A stretch of DNA of 64,000 nt. It comes from Alicyclobacillus sp. (lineage in GTDB: Bacteria > Bacillota > Bacilli > Alicyclobacillales > Alicyclobacillaceae). Every line of letters begins with the position of its first letter. The first letter of the stretch is position 1. The notes beneath the pieces were generated by a model that did not search any database, was not told the origin of the DNA, and saw only the letters and a list, made by a program, of their open reading frames with translations. Shown here piece after piece: positions 43,558 through 52,106 of this stretch. The translations under genes and the position numbers were made by a program. The stretch lies in NCBI GenBank assembly GCA_023511295.1, contig JAIMBT010000003.1, forward strand, positions 1 to 64,000, given 5' to 3'.

Positions 43558-45591
43558 TCAGCCGACCAACCATTGGTACTTCACCTGCGCCAGGGCCGCG
43601 AGGTCCGTCTGGCCCAACGCCCTGTACAGCCGCTCCAGTTCCAGACAGAACACCGGTAGGGCCGGATTGTCCGGCCAGACGGCCATGGCCCGCTGTAACT
43701 GCTGTACCGCGGCGGGCAGGTGGCCCGCGTCCGCCAGCGCAAACGCCCGCTCCGCCAACAGTCGCTGGTGCTCCGCGAGCATTGTCCGATGTCGTCGAAA
43801 ACTGGAGTGTAGTATTCTACGCGTTTGCGCCGTCTCCTGCTTGGTCGCGTAGACCCGCGCAATCTCCGCCATCAGCACAGGAACCGCTGAAGATCTCGGA
43901 GCTGCCGCGACGGCGAGCGCCCAGGATTCCGCGGCCGCATCGACCGCTCCTGCGGCGGCCAGTGCGTATCCGCGCTCCGCCGCCAGTTGCTGTTCACGGA
44001 GGGCAGCGGCGTCGAGGAGCCGCGGGTGATCCGCGCCTTGACGAAGTGCGGGTATGGCCCTCTCCTCCGCTTCCGTTCCGTGCGGACGGCGCGCACCGGC
44101 TGGGAACTGCCCCAGCCCGAGCTTGATGTACGTCTTCAGGTACGTGCCCAGGTTCTGCTCCAACGTGAAACGTCCCAGCGCTCGCTCCCGAGCTTGCTCG
44201 CCGAGTTCCTCGCGCTCTTCCTCATTTCGGAGCAGGCGCACGATGCCCGCTGCCAAGGCACCGGGGTCCCCCGGTGGCACGAGAATGCCCGTATCCCCCA
44301 GCGCTTCCGGAATCCCCCCCACGTCCGTCGAGACAATCGCCTTGCCCGCGAGCATCGCTTCGACGATGGAGTACGGAAAGCCCTCCGAGACACTCGAGAG
44401 CACCACCACATCTGCATGCCGATAGGCCGCGGTCACGTCGTCGAGCTGTCCGTCAAAGTGAAACATCTCTTCCATGCCGAAGCGCTGCACGAGACTGCGA
44501 CACTGTTCGTAATACGCCGGGACCGATACCGCGCCGTAGACGTGAAACTCGACCTCGGGTACGTCGTCCCGCACGAGTTGCGCTGCCCGGATGAGCCCGA
44601 GGATGTCCTTGATGGGGTCGATGCGCGCCACGGCCACCACCGTCGGCCGCGTGTTGCGGATGGCACCCGCCGCCTGTGTGAACACCCGGTGATCCACCCC
44701 GTTGTAGATGACTTCAATCCGCTCATGCCGATCTGTCAGCGCGCGCTCCCAGCGCGTGTTGTACGCGCACACCGGCGAAATCTGGTCCGCCAGCGCGTAG
44801 TTCACATCGACCACGGCGTGGATCAGCCGGATGAGAAACGTGTTCAAAAAGCCGGGATACCCTCGTTTCGCCAGAGACAGGTACTGTTCCCGCAGGTAAA
44901 TCCCGTGCTCCGTCAACAGGAAGGGCGTCCCGTACTTCACTTTCGCAACCACGCAGGGCAAGCCGCAGAATGCAGCCGCCGACGCGTGCACGACCGTGGT
45001 CCGGGGAATCGGGGTGTTGAGGACCGTGAAAAAGCGGTAGATCCAGCCGAGGCTCTGCAGCAGTGAATACATGTCGGGCTGCGTGAACGGCGATCCCGCA
45101 TCCGCCACCGCGCCGTCTATCAACTGCTTGTACGCATCCCAAACGAGGGGCGATTTAAACGCGGCTTTGTAGTCGTACTGTGCGAAAAAGTCGTAGAGTT
45201 CGACGAGCAAGTCCGCAAACGCAAACGGTTCATGTTCCACACGGACGATATGCTCCACCAATCGCCGAAACATCGGCAAGAACTGATCTTCGACAACGGC
45301 CTGCGTGGTCCGCTGCTTGGCCAAGTACGTACTGCTGAACATGCGGTCGAGGTGCTCGCTCGGTTCCTCCGTTCCCCAGAGCGGCACCCGAATCAACTGA
45401 GCGTTCCGCGGCAGCTCGTACTTCTGAGCGATGAACGGGTCCATGGTAATGGCGAAGACCGTGTAGTCGACGTCTTTGAGGCGGCGAACCAGGGTGTCGC
45501 ACCACGTGCTGACACCGCCGTGAGAGAACGGATAGGTTCCCTCGGTGGTCAAGAGCACCGAGAGCTTGCCTGCATTCGACAGCCCGGACAT
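43558..45591 (-). CDS. pelF: PelF-like glycosyltransferase with C-terminal helical-repeat extension
   Basis: A 677-residue protein. Residues 8-490 are a PelF-type GT-B enzyme: the DUF3492 start (VLLTTEGTYPFSHGGVSTW), LTEHGIYLREQ, VCAYNTRWE, VAVARIDPIKDI, and the donor-site SSVSEGFPYSIVEAMLAGK with the E-x7-E motif. PelF polymerises UDP-sugars to Pel. Residues 500-677 are helical and Ala/Leu-rich with TPR-like spacing (AERGYALAAAGAVDAAAESW, AERAFALADAGHLPAAVQQL). PelF normally ends after the GT domain, and TPRs are the hallmark of PelE, so this may be a fusion. ATG 45591 is chosen (AAAAGGAGG nine bases upstream) over 45633. Confidence 0.85.
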   Translation of the reverse strand: MSGLSNAGKLSVLLTTEGTYPFSHGGVSTWCDTLVRRLKDVDYTVFAITMDPFIAQKYELPRNAQLIRVPLWGTEEPSEHLDRMFSSTYLAKQRTTQAVVEDQFLPMFRRLVEHIVRVEHEPFAFADLLVELYDFFAQYDYKAAFKSPLVWDAYKQLIDGAVADAGSPFTQPDMYSLLQSLGWIYRFFTVLNTPIPRTTVVHASAAAFCGLPCVVAKVKYGTPFLLTEHGIYLREQYLSLAKRGYPGFLNTFLIRLIHAVVDVNYALADQISPVCAYNTRWERALTDRHERIEVIYNGVDHRVFTQAAGAIRNTRPTVVAVARIDPIKDILGLIRAAQLVRDDVPEVEFHVYGAVSVPAYYEQCRSLVQRFGMEEMFHFDGQLDDVTAAYRHADVVVLSSVSEGFPYSIVEAMLAGKAIVSTDVGGIPEALGDTGILVPPGDPGALAAGIVRLLRNEEEREELGEQARERALGRFTLEQNLGTYLKTYIKLGLGQFPAGARRPHGTEAEERAIPALRQGADHPRLLDAAALREQQLAAERGYALAAAGAVDAAAESWALAVAAAPRSSAVPVLMAEIARVYATKQETAQTRRILHSSFRRHRTMLAEHQRLLAERAFALADAGHLPAAVQQLQRAMAVWPDNPALPVFCLELERLYRALGQTDLAALAQVKYQWLVG

Positions 45592-45659
45592 ACCCGCTTC
45601 CTCCTTTTCGACGCCGCGACGGACCATGCTCATCCCCTTCAGGCAGCGCTGCGACAGGT

Positions 45660-46001
45660 TTACTTCGAAGGTATCACGACGTCCTGCAAGATCTCAGCAA
45701 CCGTCGCGACAAAGTCACCCGCCGCGCCCCAGTCGAAGTTGAAGATGAGCCCCTCCGACGAACCCGTTGCGACCGCGCGAACCACAGTCGGACCGTGCAC
45801 GTTCTCGCAGGTCACCACCAGCGCAGCGCGGTTCTTGGTGCGAAAGAAGTACTTTTCGAACACCAGCGTGCCGAAGCCGCGCCCATCACCGAGATCGTGA
45901 AACTCTTCGTGCACCAGGTCCGCATCCTCGTCATTTCTCACCATCGACAGCGCCTGCTCCGGCGACGTATCGACGTGAAGTTCCAACTTTTTGTCACCCA
46001 T
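45660..46001 (-). CDS. DUF6054-like small protein
   Basis: A 113-residue soluble protein with no signal or membrane segment. It contains alternating strands and a helix (GFGTLVFEKYFF, RAALVVTCENVHGPT, LIFNFDWGAAGDFV). The FNFDWGAA-DFV pattern and size suggest the DUF6054 group of unknown function. It is the last minus-strand gene before the exopolysaccharide locus (69 bases upstream of pelF) and lies downstream of an MFS gene. Whether it belongs to either unit is unclear. It is probably a real gene by composition and reading-frame quality. Confidence 0.6.
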   Translation of the reverse strand: MGDKKLELHVDTSPEQALSMVRNDEDADLVHEEFHDLGDGRGFGTLVFEKYFFRTKNRAALVVTCENVHGPTVVRAVATGSSEGLIFNFDWGAAGDFVATVAEILQDVVIPSK

Positions 46002-46024
46002 CTGTTCCTCCCCTTCCGCTCTGG

Positions 46025-47284
46025 CTACATGGGCAACGCGCGCCCAGGAGGCGCACCGGGTCGCTTGCGCACGCTGTAATGCGCAGCAAACATCACGGCC
46101 GCCGCTGCCGTCGCGGCCGCTGAGGTGGCCAGAATGGGCGTGACGCCGGCGGTGTCAAACAGGTTGCCGAACACCGGCGGGCCAATCAGCCGCCCGATGC
46201 TGCTGCACCCACCCACCAGTCCGAGGTAAAACGGTGCAGACTTTCCCGTGGTCTGCGCAATCAGCGCAGGTTGCGTGGGATTCATCAGCATCTCGCCGAA
46301 CGTACAGATGACCATCCCCACCACCAGCTCGCCGTACGCTCGGTGCAGGGCCAGCATAAACCCGAATCCGACGGCGTACAACAGGGCACTGACCGTCAGG
46401 CGGTGATACAGCGACTGGGTGACGCGGCGGTTGAGGAACGTCGTGAGCGGCTGCCCGAACAGAATCGTCAGTCCGTTGACCGTCCAGAGAAAGCTGTAGG
46501 TGGCGGGACTCAGGCCTTGCTGGTTGAGATACGGCGCCACCCCCGAATTCCACGCCGACGTGGAGACCGTGGCCAGAACCGCTCCGACCGCCAGGAACAG
46601 GTAGAGCCGGTAGTCGCGGAGCAGCCATCCGATACCGGGCAGTTCGGCCTGTGGTCGTGCCCCAAGCGGCAGCGCGTCCGCAGCACCGTCCTCCGAATGC
46701 CCCGTTCGCCGGAGGAACACCCAGAAAAACACGCCAAACCCGATGGTGCTGAACCCGTCAAAAAGAAAGGTTAAGTTAAAGGACACTGCGGCCAGGAGGC
46801 CGGCCAGGGTGGTGCCCACCGCCACGCCGATGTTGTTGAACACGTACACCGCGTTGTACAATCGCTCTCGCTGCGTTGGCCAGCGAAAGCCGATGAACGC
46901 GTTCACAGCGGGCATGGTGATGGAATTCAACAGCCCGTTGACCGCCATCACCAGGATGTACAAGCTCCACGCCTTCGCGAAGATGAGCCCCCACTGTGCG
47001 CATCCGGTCAACAGGAGCGAGCCCACGATGAGGCGCTTCGCTCCGAGACGGTGGTACAGACCACCGCCAAGCAACTGGCCGACGATGCCTGCGAGTGACT
47101 GGAACAGCAGGACGAAGCCCGCCTCGCCGTAACTTCGGTGCAGCACGTTGTGAACGTAGATGGTGGTGAGCGGCCACAAGAGCGCATTGCCGACCGCGTT
47201 CATCAAGCTGGCCGCAACAAACGCGTACGCTTCGCGCGGATATCCGGATACCCATTTGTGCGCCGTCTGTGTGAGTGCGTTCAT
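46025..47284 (-). CDS. MFS multidrug-type transporter
   Basis: A 419-residue carrier with 12 membrane segments. The N-terminal half has motif A-like GLYHRLGAKRLIVG and motif D-like NAVGNALLWPLTTIYV; the second half contains GQPLTTFLNRRVT and FGEMLMNPTQPALIA. It resembles YttB/YfmO-type drug efflux carriers of Bacillus. The substrate is unknown. It lies 84 bases downstream of niaR. NiaR often controls niacin uptake (niaP or niaX type), but this carrier lacks clear similarity to those, so a link with niacin is only a possibility. The start ATG follows GGAGACC-like sequence. Confidence 0.83.
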   Translation of the reverse strand: MNALTQTAHKWVSGYPREAYAFVAASLMNAVGNALLWPLTTIYVHNVLHRSYGEAGFVLLFQSLAGIVGQLLGGGLYHRLGAKRLIVGSLLLTGCAQWGLIFAKAWSLYILVMAVNGLLNSITMPAVNAFIGFRWPTQRERLYNAVYVFNNIGVAVGTTLAGLLAAVSFNLTFLFDGFSTIGFGVFFWVFLRRTGHSEDGAADALPLGARPQAELPGIGWLLRDYRLYLFLAVGAVLATVSTSAWNSGVAPYLNQQGLSPATYSFLWTVNGLTILFGQPLTTFLNRRVTQSLYHRLTVSALLYAVGFGFMLALHRAYGELVVGMVICTFGEMLMNPTQPALIAQTTGKSAPFYLGLVGGCSSIGRLIGPPVFGNLFDTAGVTPILATSAAATAAAAVMFAAHYSVRKRPGAPPGRALPM

Positions 47285-47368
47285 CCTGGTCTCCTCATCA
47301 AGCGGTCTCTCTGTCCCGTCGCGTCCGGCCCCTGTCCACGACCCCGCCTGCCGTGCGGCGATGGTCGG

Positions 47369-47893
47369 CTACGATTCCGGCCCGTCCAAGACCTGGATGC
47401 CGGCACGGCGCAAGGCCGCCACCGCCTCACACAGGCGCTCTAGATCTGGCGCGCGCACCGTGTGCAGGTGAAACCCGTCCGTCAGGGAAGACAGCAGCAG
47501 CGCATCCGCCTCTGCGACCTGCCGCAGGAACAGCTCCACGTCGCGCCGCGACCCGAGGTGCAGCGCGCCGCGCAGTTCACCATATACGGGGTGTTCCACA
47601 ATCACGTCTTCGACGTGAATCCCGTAATCCACGAGCGTCATCAGTTCGCGCTCCGTCGCTTCCGGAGGATGGTGGACGGACAGTACGGTGACCCGATCTC
47701 GCTCGGGCCCCCGCAGTTCATAACCGCGCGGCGTCGATACGATGTCGACGCCGGCGGCGCGCATCAGGGCGATGTCGTGCACCACCACCTGACGCGTGAC
47801 CTGACACCTCTCGGCGAGTTCTGCACCGGTCAGCGGCCGGTCCGCCCGTTCCAGTTCCTCGAGCAGTCGGTTTTGTCGGTCCGTGCGCCCCAA
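47369..47893 (-). CDS. niaR: NiaR-type niacin-responsive transcriptional repressor
   Basis: A 174-residue regulator. Residues 6-58 are an HTH_11 winged helix (LLEELERADRPLTGAELAE with recognition helix VTRQVVVHDIALMR). Residues 73-170 form the 3H domain, with the conserved His of VEHPVYGELRG, SVHHPPEAT and GFHLHTV, which binds nickel or zinc and niacin. NiaR (YrxA) represses NAD biosynthesis and niacin-uptake genes when niacin is abundant. The start is TTG; no ATG or GTG lies near enough to keep the first helix. The upstream gene ends ten bases before. No nad operon is in the window. Confidence 0.87.
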   Translation of the reverse strand: MGRTDRQNRLLEELERADRPLTGAELAERCQVTRQVVVHDIALMRAAGVDIVSTPRGYELRGPERDRVTVLSVHHPPEATERELMTLVDYGIHVEDVIVEHPVYGELRGALHLGSRRDVELFLRQVAEADALLLSSLTDGFHLHTVRAPDLERLCEAVAALRRAGIQVLDGPES

Positions 47894-47902
47894 ACCCTTC
47901 CG

Positions 47903-49240
47903 TCACCCCCGCCCAGCCCAGCGTCGGACGTACAGCGCGTAGGTTGGGATGTATTCGATGTACATGTCGGCCCACACTTCGTCGTACGTGAGGTGCGCCG
48001 CAAAGGCGAGCCACAGGACCGCCCAATCCAGACTCGCGATGGCGAACGGCAACAGCGACACCAAGTACCACGGGTGGAACATCGGCGAGGCCAGGCAAAA
48101 GGTCAGTCCGAGCATCGCCGCCTTCGCTTCCATCGGCTGGCGGTTCGCCCGCGTCCACCAGATCGCCGCCCAGGCGGCCGTCTCCGCCGCAAATACCAGC
48201 CACACGGCGTGCTGGCTGACCGACGGTCCAAGCCACCGCTGCAGCACGTACGCTGCGCTCCCATTGTAGCCCATTTGCGGAAGGTGTGACAGGAAGGCCA
48301 GCAGGCCCGCACCCCGTCCGGGCGCTGCAAACGGTGCGCACAGGACCGCCAGGACGACCCCGAACGCCAGCAGCGACTTCACCGCCTGAAGCGGTTCTCC
48401 ACGGCGCCAGAAGGCCGCGAACAACACCACGGGATACAACTTGATCCCGGTCGCGACAGCGACGGCGGCGCCCAACTGCCACGGACGGCGGCGCAGCGCC
48501 GCAAGCCATGCCCACAGGAGCCAGGGCAGCGCGAACGCGTCCACGTGCCCCGCCCCGAACGACTCGACAAGAAGGGGAGGAAACAACAAAAACCAGCCCA
48601 ACCGCTCGGTATCTTGCCGCGACCAACCGCCCCGGCGCCGGCGAAGGGCGCACGCAAACAGGGCGTTGGCGACCCAACCGTTCAGAAACACCAGCCACTT
48701 GAACCCCATCACCGTTCCTCCGGTGACCCGGGCGGCCAGCCAGAAGATGATCTGTGCAGCCGGCGGATACGCCTCCGGCCAGTCCTTCCACGCGAGCAAC
48801 CGCCAGTACGGCCACCGCCGAAACGTCGCCAAGTGCGGATCTGCGGGCACATACGCGTACGGACTCACGCCGTGGGCCAACAGCCGACCGTCCCACAGGT
48901 AGCGCAACAGGTCCATGGAGTAGGACAGTGGCTGAAGCGCGAGCCAGACGTCCACTGCCAACGCCATACCCGCCAAAATAGAAACGGCTTGCCGCTCACT
49001 GCGCGCCACCCGACAGACAGCGGGAACGACCAGCAGCGCACAGACGCAGGCCACCGTCCACGGCAGCGCCTCGCGCATCCAGACGGCCGTCACAGGCGCG
49101 GGCAAGCGCTGGCCCAAACCCACCTGGAGGCTGGACTGGTACGCCGTCGCCAGAGAAGCGACGAAAAGCGCGGTCAGCGCCGCCGCAAGCCACAGCGCTC
49201 GCCAGCGGATGTGCCGTCGTTTCGATGAATCCCCTTGCAT
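47903..49240 (-). CDS. GT87-like integral membrane glycosyltransferase
   Basis: A 445-residue protein with about 11-13 membrane segments of the GT-C class, matching the DUF2029/GT87 pattern (alpha-mannosyltransferase-like). The first extracellular loop holds SMDLLRYLWDGRLLAHG and the conserved SPYAYVP, and later AYPPAAQIIFWL. Such enzymes use polyprenyl-phosphate sugars at the outer face. ATG 49240 follows AAAGGGG by nine bases; longer frames would run through a non-coding run of 19 T. It could supply sugar for envelope glycans or the nearby polysaccharide, but no direct link is visible. Confidence 0.8.
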   Translation of the reverse strand: MQGDSSKRRHIRWRALWLAAALTALFVASLATAYQSSLQVGLGQRLPAPVTAVWMREALPWTVACVCALLVVPAVCRVARSERQAVSILAGMALAVDVWLALQPLSYSMDLLRYLWDGRLLAHGVSPYAYVPADPHLATFRRWPYWRLLAWKDWPEAYPPAAQIIFWLAARVTGGTVMGFKWLVFLNGWVANALFACALRRRRGGWSRQDTERLGWFLLFPPLLVESFGAGHVDAFALPWLLWAWLAALRRRPWQLGAAVAVATGIKLYPVVLFAAFWRRGEPLQAVKSLLAFGVVLAVLCAPFAAPGRGAGLLAFLSHLPQMGYNGSAAYVLQRWLGPSVSQHAVWLVFAAETAAWAAIWWTRANRQPMEAKAAMLGLTFCLASPMFHPWYLVSLLPFAIASLDWAVLWLAFAAHLTYDEVWADMYIEYIPTYALYVRRWAGRG

Positions 49241-49261
49241 GCGGTGCGCCCCTTTAGTGAC

Positions 49262-49270
49262 AGCATACCA
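49262..49270 (-). promoter_or_regulatory. Extended -10 promoter of the GT87-like gene
   Basis: On the minus strand TGG directly precedes TATGCT, 22 bases upstream of ATG 49240. No clear -35. Confidence 0.4.
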
Positions 49271-49476
49271 CACGCGCAACGGAGTTCGGACAGACGCGCG
49301 CCTCCCAACGACGCGGGGCGGCACACAACAACTGGATGGATGAAGGTTAGAATGGACGGAATGGAAGAAAGAAACTGGAGAACCGGACGGGTGAGCCCGT
49401 TGGGCCGAAGCGCCACCTGGGGAAACAGAGCAGCGCCTCGGCCAGCGCGCGTGTTGGCAGCGGACAAGGCCTGAGA

Positions 49477-49500
49477 GCGCGGGTTGGTGAGAACCCGCGC
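49477..49500. terminator. Hairpin after the YjcZ-like gene
   Basis: A 9-bp stem GCGCGGGTT/AACCCGCGC with a 6-base loop, just 3' of the minus-strand gene that ends at 49512. No T run. Confidence 0.5.
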
Positions 49501-49511
49501 CGGCATGCACC

Positions 49512-49631
49512 TCAGTACACCGGGGTGGTCGTGCAAACTTGCGTGTACGCAGGAACGAGCAGGAAGAACAACACGAAGATGATGAGGAACACCACCGCCC
49601 AGCGCGTGTAGCCTCCGAAGGTTCCGTACAC
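49512..49631 (-). CDS. YjcZ-like small membrane peptide
   Basis: A 39-residue peptide with one membrane segment (WAVVFLIIFVLFFLLVP), preceded by a short Gly/Tyr-containing leader (YGTFGGYTR) and followed by YTQVCTTTPVY. Small YjcZ/sporulation peptides of Bacillota have this layout: a Gly/Tyr-rich start followed by a hydrophobic helix. GTG 49631 has GGGGGAGGT seven bases upstream, a strong site for so short a gene. Its role is unknown; relatives are made in sporulating cells. The family call is by layout only. Confidence 0.55.
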   Translation of the reverse strand: MYGTFGGYTRWAVVFLIIFVLFFLLVPAYTQVCTTTPVY

Positions 49632-49748
49632 CGCGAACACCTCCCCCGCCACTCGACATGGTTCCAGGATACGTGGGACGGTCGGCGGGCGCACTGGATA
49701 AGTGCCTGCATTTCGCACACCTGCAAACCCGTACCCGGCCCTGTAGCG

Positions 49749-49791
49749 AAAAAAAAAAAAAAAAAAACGGCCGTGCGACGATGCACGCCCG
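49749..49791 (-). terminator. trxA terminator with 19-T tract
   Basis: On the minus strand CGGGCGTGC-ATCGTC-GCACGGCCG (9-bp stem with one G-G mismatch) is followed directly by nineteen T (plus-strand A run 49749-49767). Standard intrinsic-terminator form, with an exceptionally long T tract for a GC-rich genome. Confidence 0.85.
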
Positions 49792-49853
49792 CTGCCCGTC
49801 TCCGAGCACAGACGCTGCACCGCACACAGCCGCTCTGGCCAATGCGCCCGACC

Positions 49854-50177
49854 TTACAGGGCGGGCTCAATCTCACTCACGACATCCCGCTTCGGCCGAT
49901 AGCCGACGAGCTGTTTGACGACCTCCCCGTTCTTGAACAGAAGCAGCGTAGGTACGCCCATGATGCCGAACTGACTCGGCGTGTTCGGGTTCTCGTCGAT
50001 ATCCACCTTCGCCACGACGAGCTTATCGCCGTAATCCTCCGCAATCTCGTCCAGCACTGGCGCCATCATTTTGCACGGTCCGCACCAGGTTGCCCAGAAA
50101 TCCACCAGGACGGGTTTCTCCGACCCCTGCACGAACGACGCGAAGTTCGCGTCTGACAGGTGTTCGATGTTCGCCAT
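49854..50177 (-). CDS. trxA: Thioredoxin
   Basis: A 107-residue thioredoxin. The WCGPC active site (Cys32, Cys35), the buried Asp in VLVDFWATW and the cis-Pro in GVPTLLLF are all present. It reduces protein disulfides with electrons from thioredoxin reductase and supports ribonucleotide reductase. ATG 50177 matches the family start (ANIEHLSD); a GTG two codons earlier is possible. A SigA-type promoter lies 127-155 bases upstream and a strong terminator follows, so it is monocistronic. Confidence 0.95.
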   Translation of the reverse strand: MANIEHLSDANFASFVQGSEKPVLVDFWATWCGPCKMMAPVLDEIAEDYGDKLVVAKVDIDENPNTPSQFGIMGVPTLLLFKNGEVVKQLVGYRPKRDVVSEIEPAL

Positions 50178-50303
50178 CGTCACTCCACTCCCTCACCCAA
50201 GTTGCAGAGAAGCGCTGCCAGCGCGTCTCTGCGACAATGGTTCGCTGCCTGGACGGCGCAGTCCTGCCGACGTTTGCAAAAGCCCAGCACAACTTACATT
50301 TTT

Positions 50304-50332
50304 ATAGTACCAGAACGCCCTTCGGTCGTCAA
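50304..50332 (-). promoter_or_regulatory. SigA promoter of trxA
   Basis: On the minus strand TTGACG, 17-base spacer ending in TGG, then TACTAT. Good match at both boxes plus the extended -10. Confidence 0.7.
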
Positions 50333-50441
50333 ACCGCCATCTCTCACATGTTCTCTCCGCTCCGCGGCTTGCATACGGTTCCGCGCGTGTGGGTACGTTA
50401 CCCATCAAAGTCTGCATTTGGACGTCCAAGGGGGGATCCGG

Positions 50442-52094
50442 TTGCGCCGCCAGTGGTTCTCACGCAGGTCCGCGCCGAGTGTGACGCACACCCGCATTCG
50501 TGCTCTCCGGTGCCCGGATTCGTCATCGGCCGGTCCGGATGGCCGCGAGGTCTCACGCGACGACCGCACGAGCGACGCGCTGTCTGGACACCTCGCGGAG
50601 GATATTGACTCCATCCGGTCGGTCATCGGCGCCTCCGGGGACGTCGTGTTCCGCCCGTTTGAGCTGTTTGACGGGCGGCCCGCGTACCTCGTGTACATCA
50701 GCGGGCTCTCCGACGAACAGCAGATTGACAGCGACATCTTCAAACCGCTCACGAAGGGCGGTACGACGGTCCACTCCTACACCGCGAACGCGCCCGCAGA
50801 CCTGCGCACCATCGGCGACGCATTCGTCACCGCAGGCTCCACGGAACAGGTCGCCACACTCGAGGAGGCGCTCCATCACGTCGTGGTGGGTCTGCAGGTG
50901 TTACTTCTGGTGGACGGCGAACCGCATGGGCTCGCCATCTCCATCGGCGGCGGCGAACAACGCGGTGTGGAAGAGCCGGAGACCGAAGCGGTCATCCGCG
51001 GACCGCGGGAAGGTTTCACGGAGGACCTGCGCACGTCCATCACGTTGCTCCGCCGCCGCATTCGCTCCACCGAGCTGGTCGTCGAATTTCGCACCATCGG
51101 CCGCTACACGCAGACCAAGGTCGCACTCTGCTTTCTGCGCGACATCATCAACCCCAGCTTGGTCGACGAGATGCGGCAGCGACTCGACCGGATTGACATC
51201 GACGCCATCATCGACTCCGGCTACTTGGAGGAACTGGTCGAGGACAACGCCTTTTCGCCGTTTCCGCAGCTCCAGAACACCGAACGTCCCGACGTGGTGG
51301 CGAGTGCCCTGCTCGAAGGCCGGTTGGCGCTCATCAGCGAAGGATCTCCGTTTGCGTTGATTGCACCCATTGACCTCTGGGGTGCCCTGCAGGCCGCCGA
51401 AGACTATTACGAGCGCTATCCGATTGTCAACTTGATCCGCTGGCTCCGCTACCTGTTCATGGGGATTGCCCTCTACTTGCCGAGCCTGTACGTGGCCATC
51501 ACGACGTTCCACCAGGAGATGCTGCCCACCAAGCTCCTCATCTCCATCGCCGCGGCGCGGGAGGTGACGCCGTTCCCGGCCCTGGTGGAGTGTCTCCTGA
51601 TGGAGGTGACGTTCGAGGCCCTGCGTGAAGCCGGCGTCCGGCTGCCGAAGACCGTCGGTTCCGCCATCAGCATCGTGGGTGCGCTCGTCATCGGCCAGTC
51701 GGCAGTCGAAGCGGGGATTGTCTCCGCCCCGATGGTGATTGTCGTCGCCATCACGGGCATTGCGTCGTTCGTGATTCCGCGGTTCAGCTTCGCCATCGCC
51801 ATCCGCATGTTGCGCTTCGCGATGATCCTCGCCGGCGGTCTGATTGGCGTGTTCGGCATCGTGATGCTGACGGTCGCGGTGGTGATTCACCTGAGCAGCC
51901 TGCGCTCCCTCGGCGTGCCGTACCTGCAACCGGTGAGCCCGTTCAGCCGCAGTTCTACGGGCGATGTCGTGCTCCGGGCGCCGCAGTGGGCCATGCGCCG
52001 ACGGCCGGAACAGACGAGCCGCCAGAACGTCCGCCGGCAGTCGGCCGCGATGGCACCCGACCAGCGCGTGCCGCGGTCGAAGCGGAACACGTGA
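50442..52094 (+). CDS. GerA-family spore germinant receptor subunit A
   Basis: A 550-residue protein of the GerA/SpoVAF family. It has a soluble N-terminal region (about 1-270, with DSIRSVIGASGDVVFR and the conserved RSTELVVEF), then five to six membrane segments (about 310-500; GIALYLPSLYVAITTF, REVTPFPALVECLLMEVTFEALREAG). It is the receptor subunit that senses germinants at the spore inner membrane. TTG 50442 has AAGGGGGG six bases upstream; the longer frame from 50160 would overlap the trxA control region. It is followed by C, D and B subunits in one operon. The germinant is unknown. Confidence 0.88.
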   Translation: MRRQWFSRRSAPSVTHTRIRALRCPDSSSAGPDGREVSRDDRTSDALSGHLAEDIDSIRSVIGASGDVVFRPFELFDGRPAYLVYISGLSDEQQIDSDIFKPLTKGGTTVHSYTANAPADLRTIGDAFVTAGSTEQVATLEEALHHVVVGLQVLLLVDGEPHGLAISIGGGEQRGVEEPETEAVIRGPREGFTEDLRTSITLLRRRIRSTELVVEFRTIGRYTQTKVALCFLRDIINPSLVDEMRQRLDRIDIDAIIDSGYLEELVEDNAFSPFPQLQNTERPDVVASALLEGRLALISEGSPFALIAPIDLWGALQAAEDYYERYPIVNLIRWLRYLFMGIALYLPSLYVAITTFHQEMLPTKLLISIAAAREVTPFPALVECLLMEVTFEALREAGVRLPKTVGSAISIVGALVIGQSAVEAGIVSAPMVIVVAITGIASFVIPRFSFAIAIRMLRFAMILAGGLIGVFGIVMLTVAVVIHLSSLRSLGVPYLQPVSPFSRSSTGDVVLRAPQWAMRRRPEQTSRQNVRRQSAAMAPDQRVPRSKRNT

Positions 52095-52106
52095 GGAGGG
52101 GTCCCT

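Noticed and set aside
49241-49876. Longer GT87-like frame reaching back through the poly-T tract
   Set aside because: It would encode a run of Phe from the terminator T tract and overlap the trxA stop; the ATG at 49240 with AAAGGGG is a proper start.
50350-50420. Possible SigG promoter before the germination operon
   Set aside because: A TGCATA-like box followed by a poor -10 match was seen, but with several mismatches; too weak to list.
50160-50441. Upstream extension of the GerA-type frame
   Set aside because: The extension overlaps the trxA promoter and leader; the sequence is not GerA-like. TTG 50442 has a strong ribosome site.
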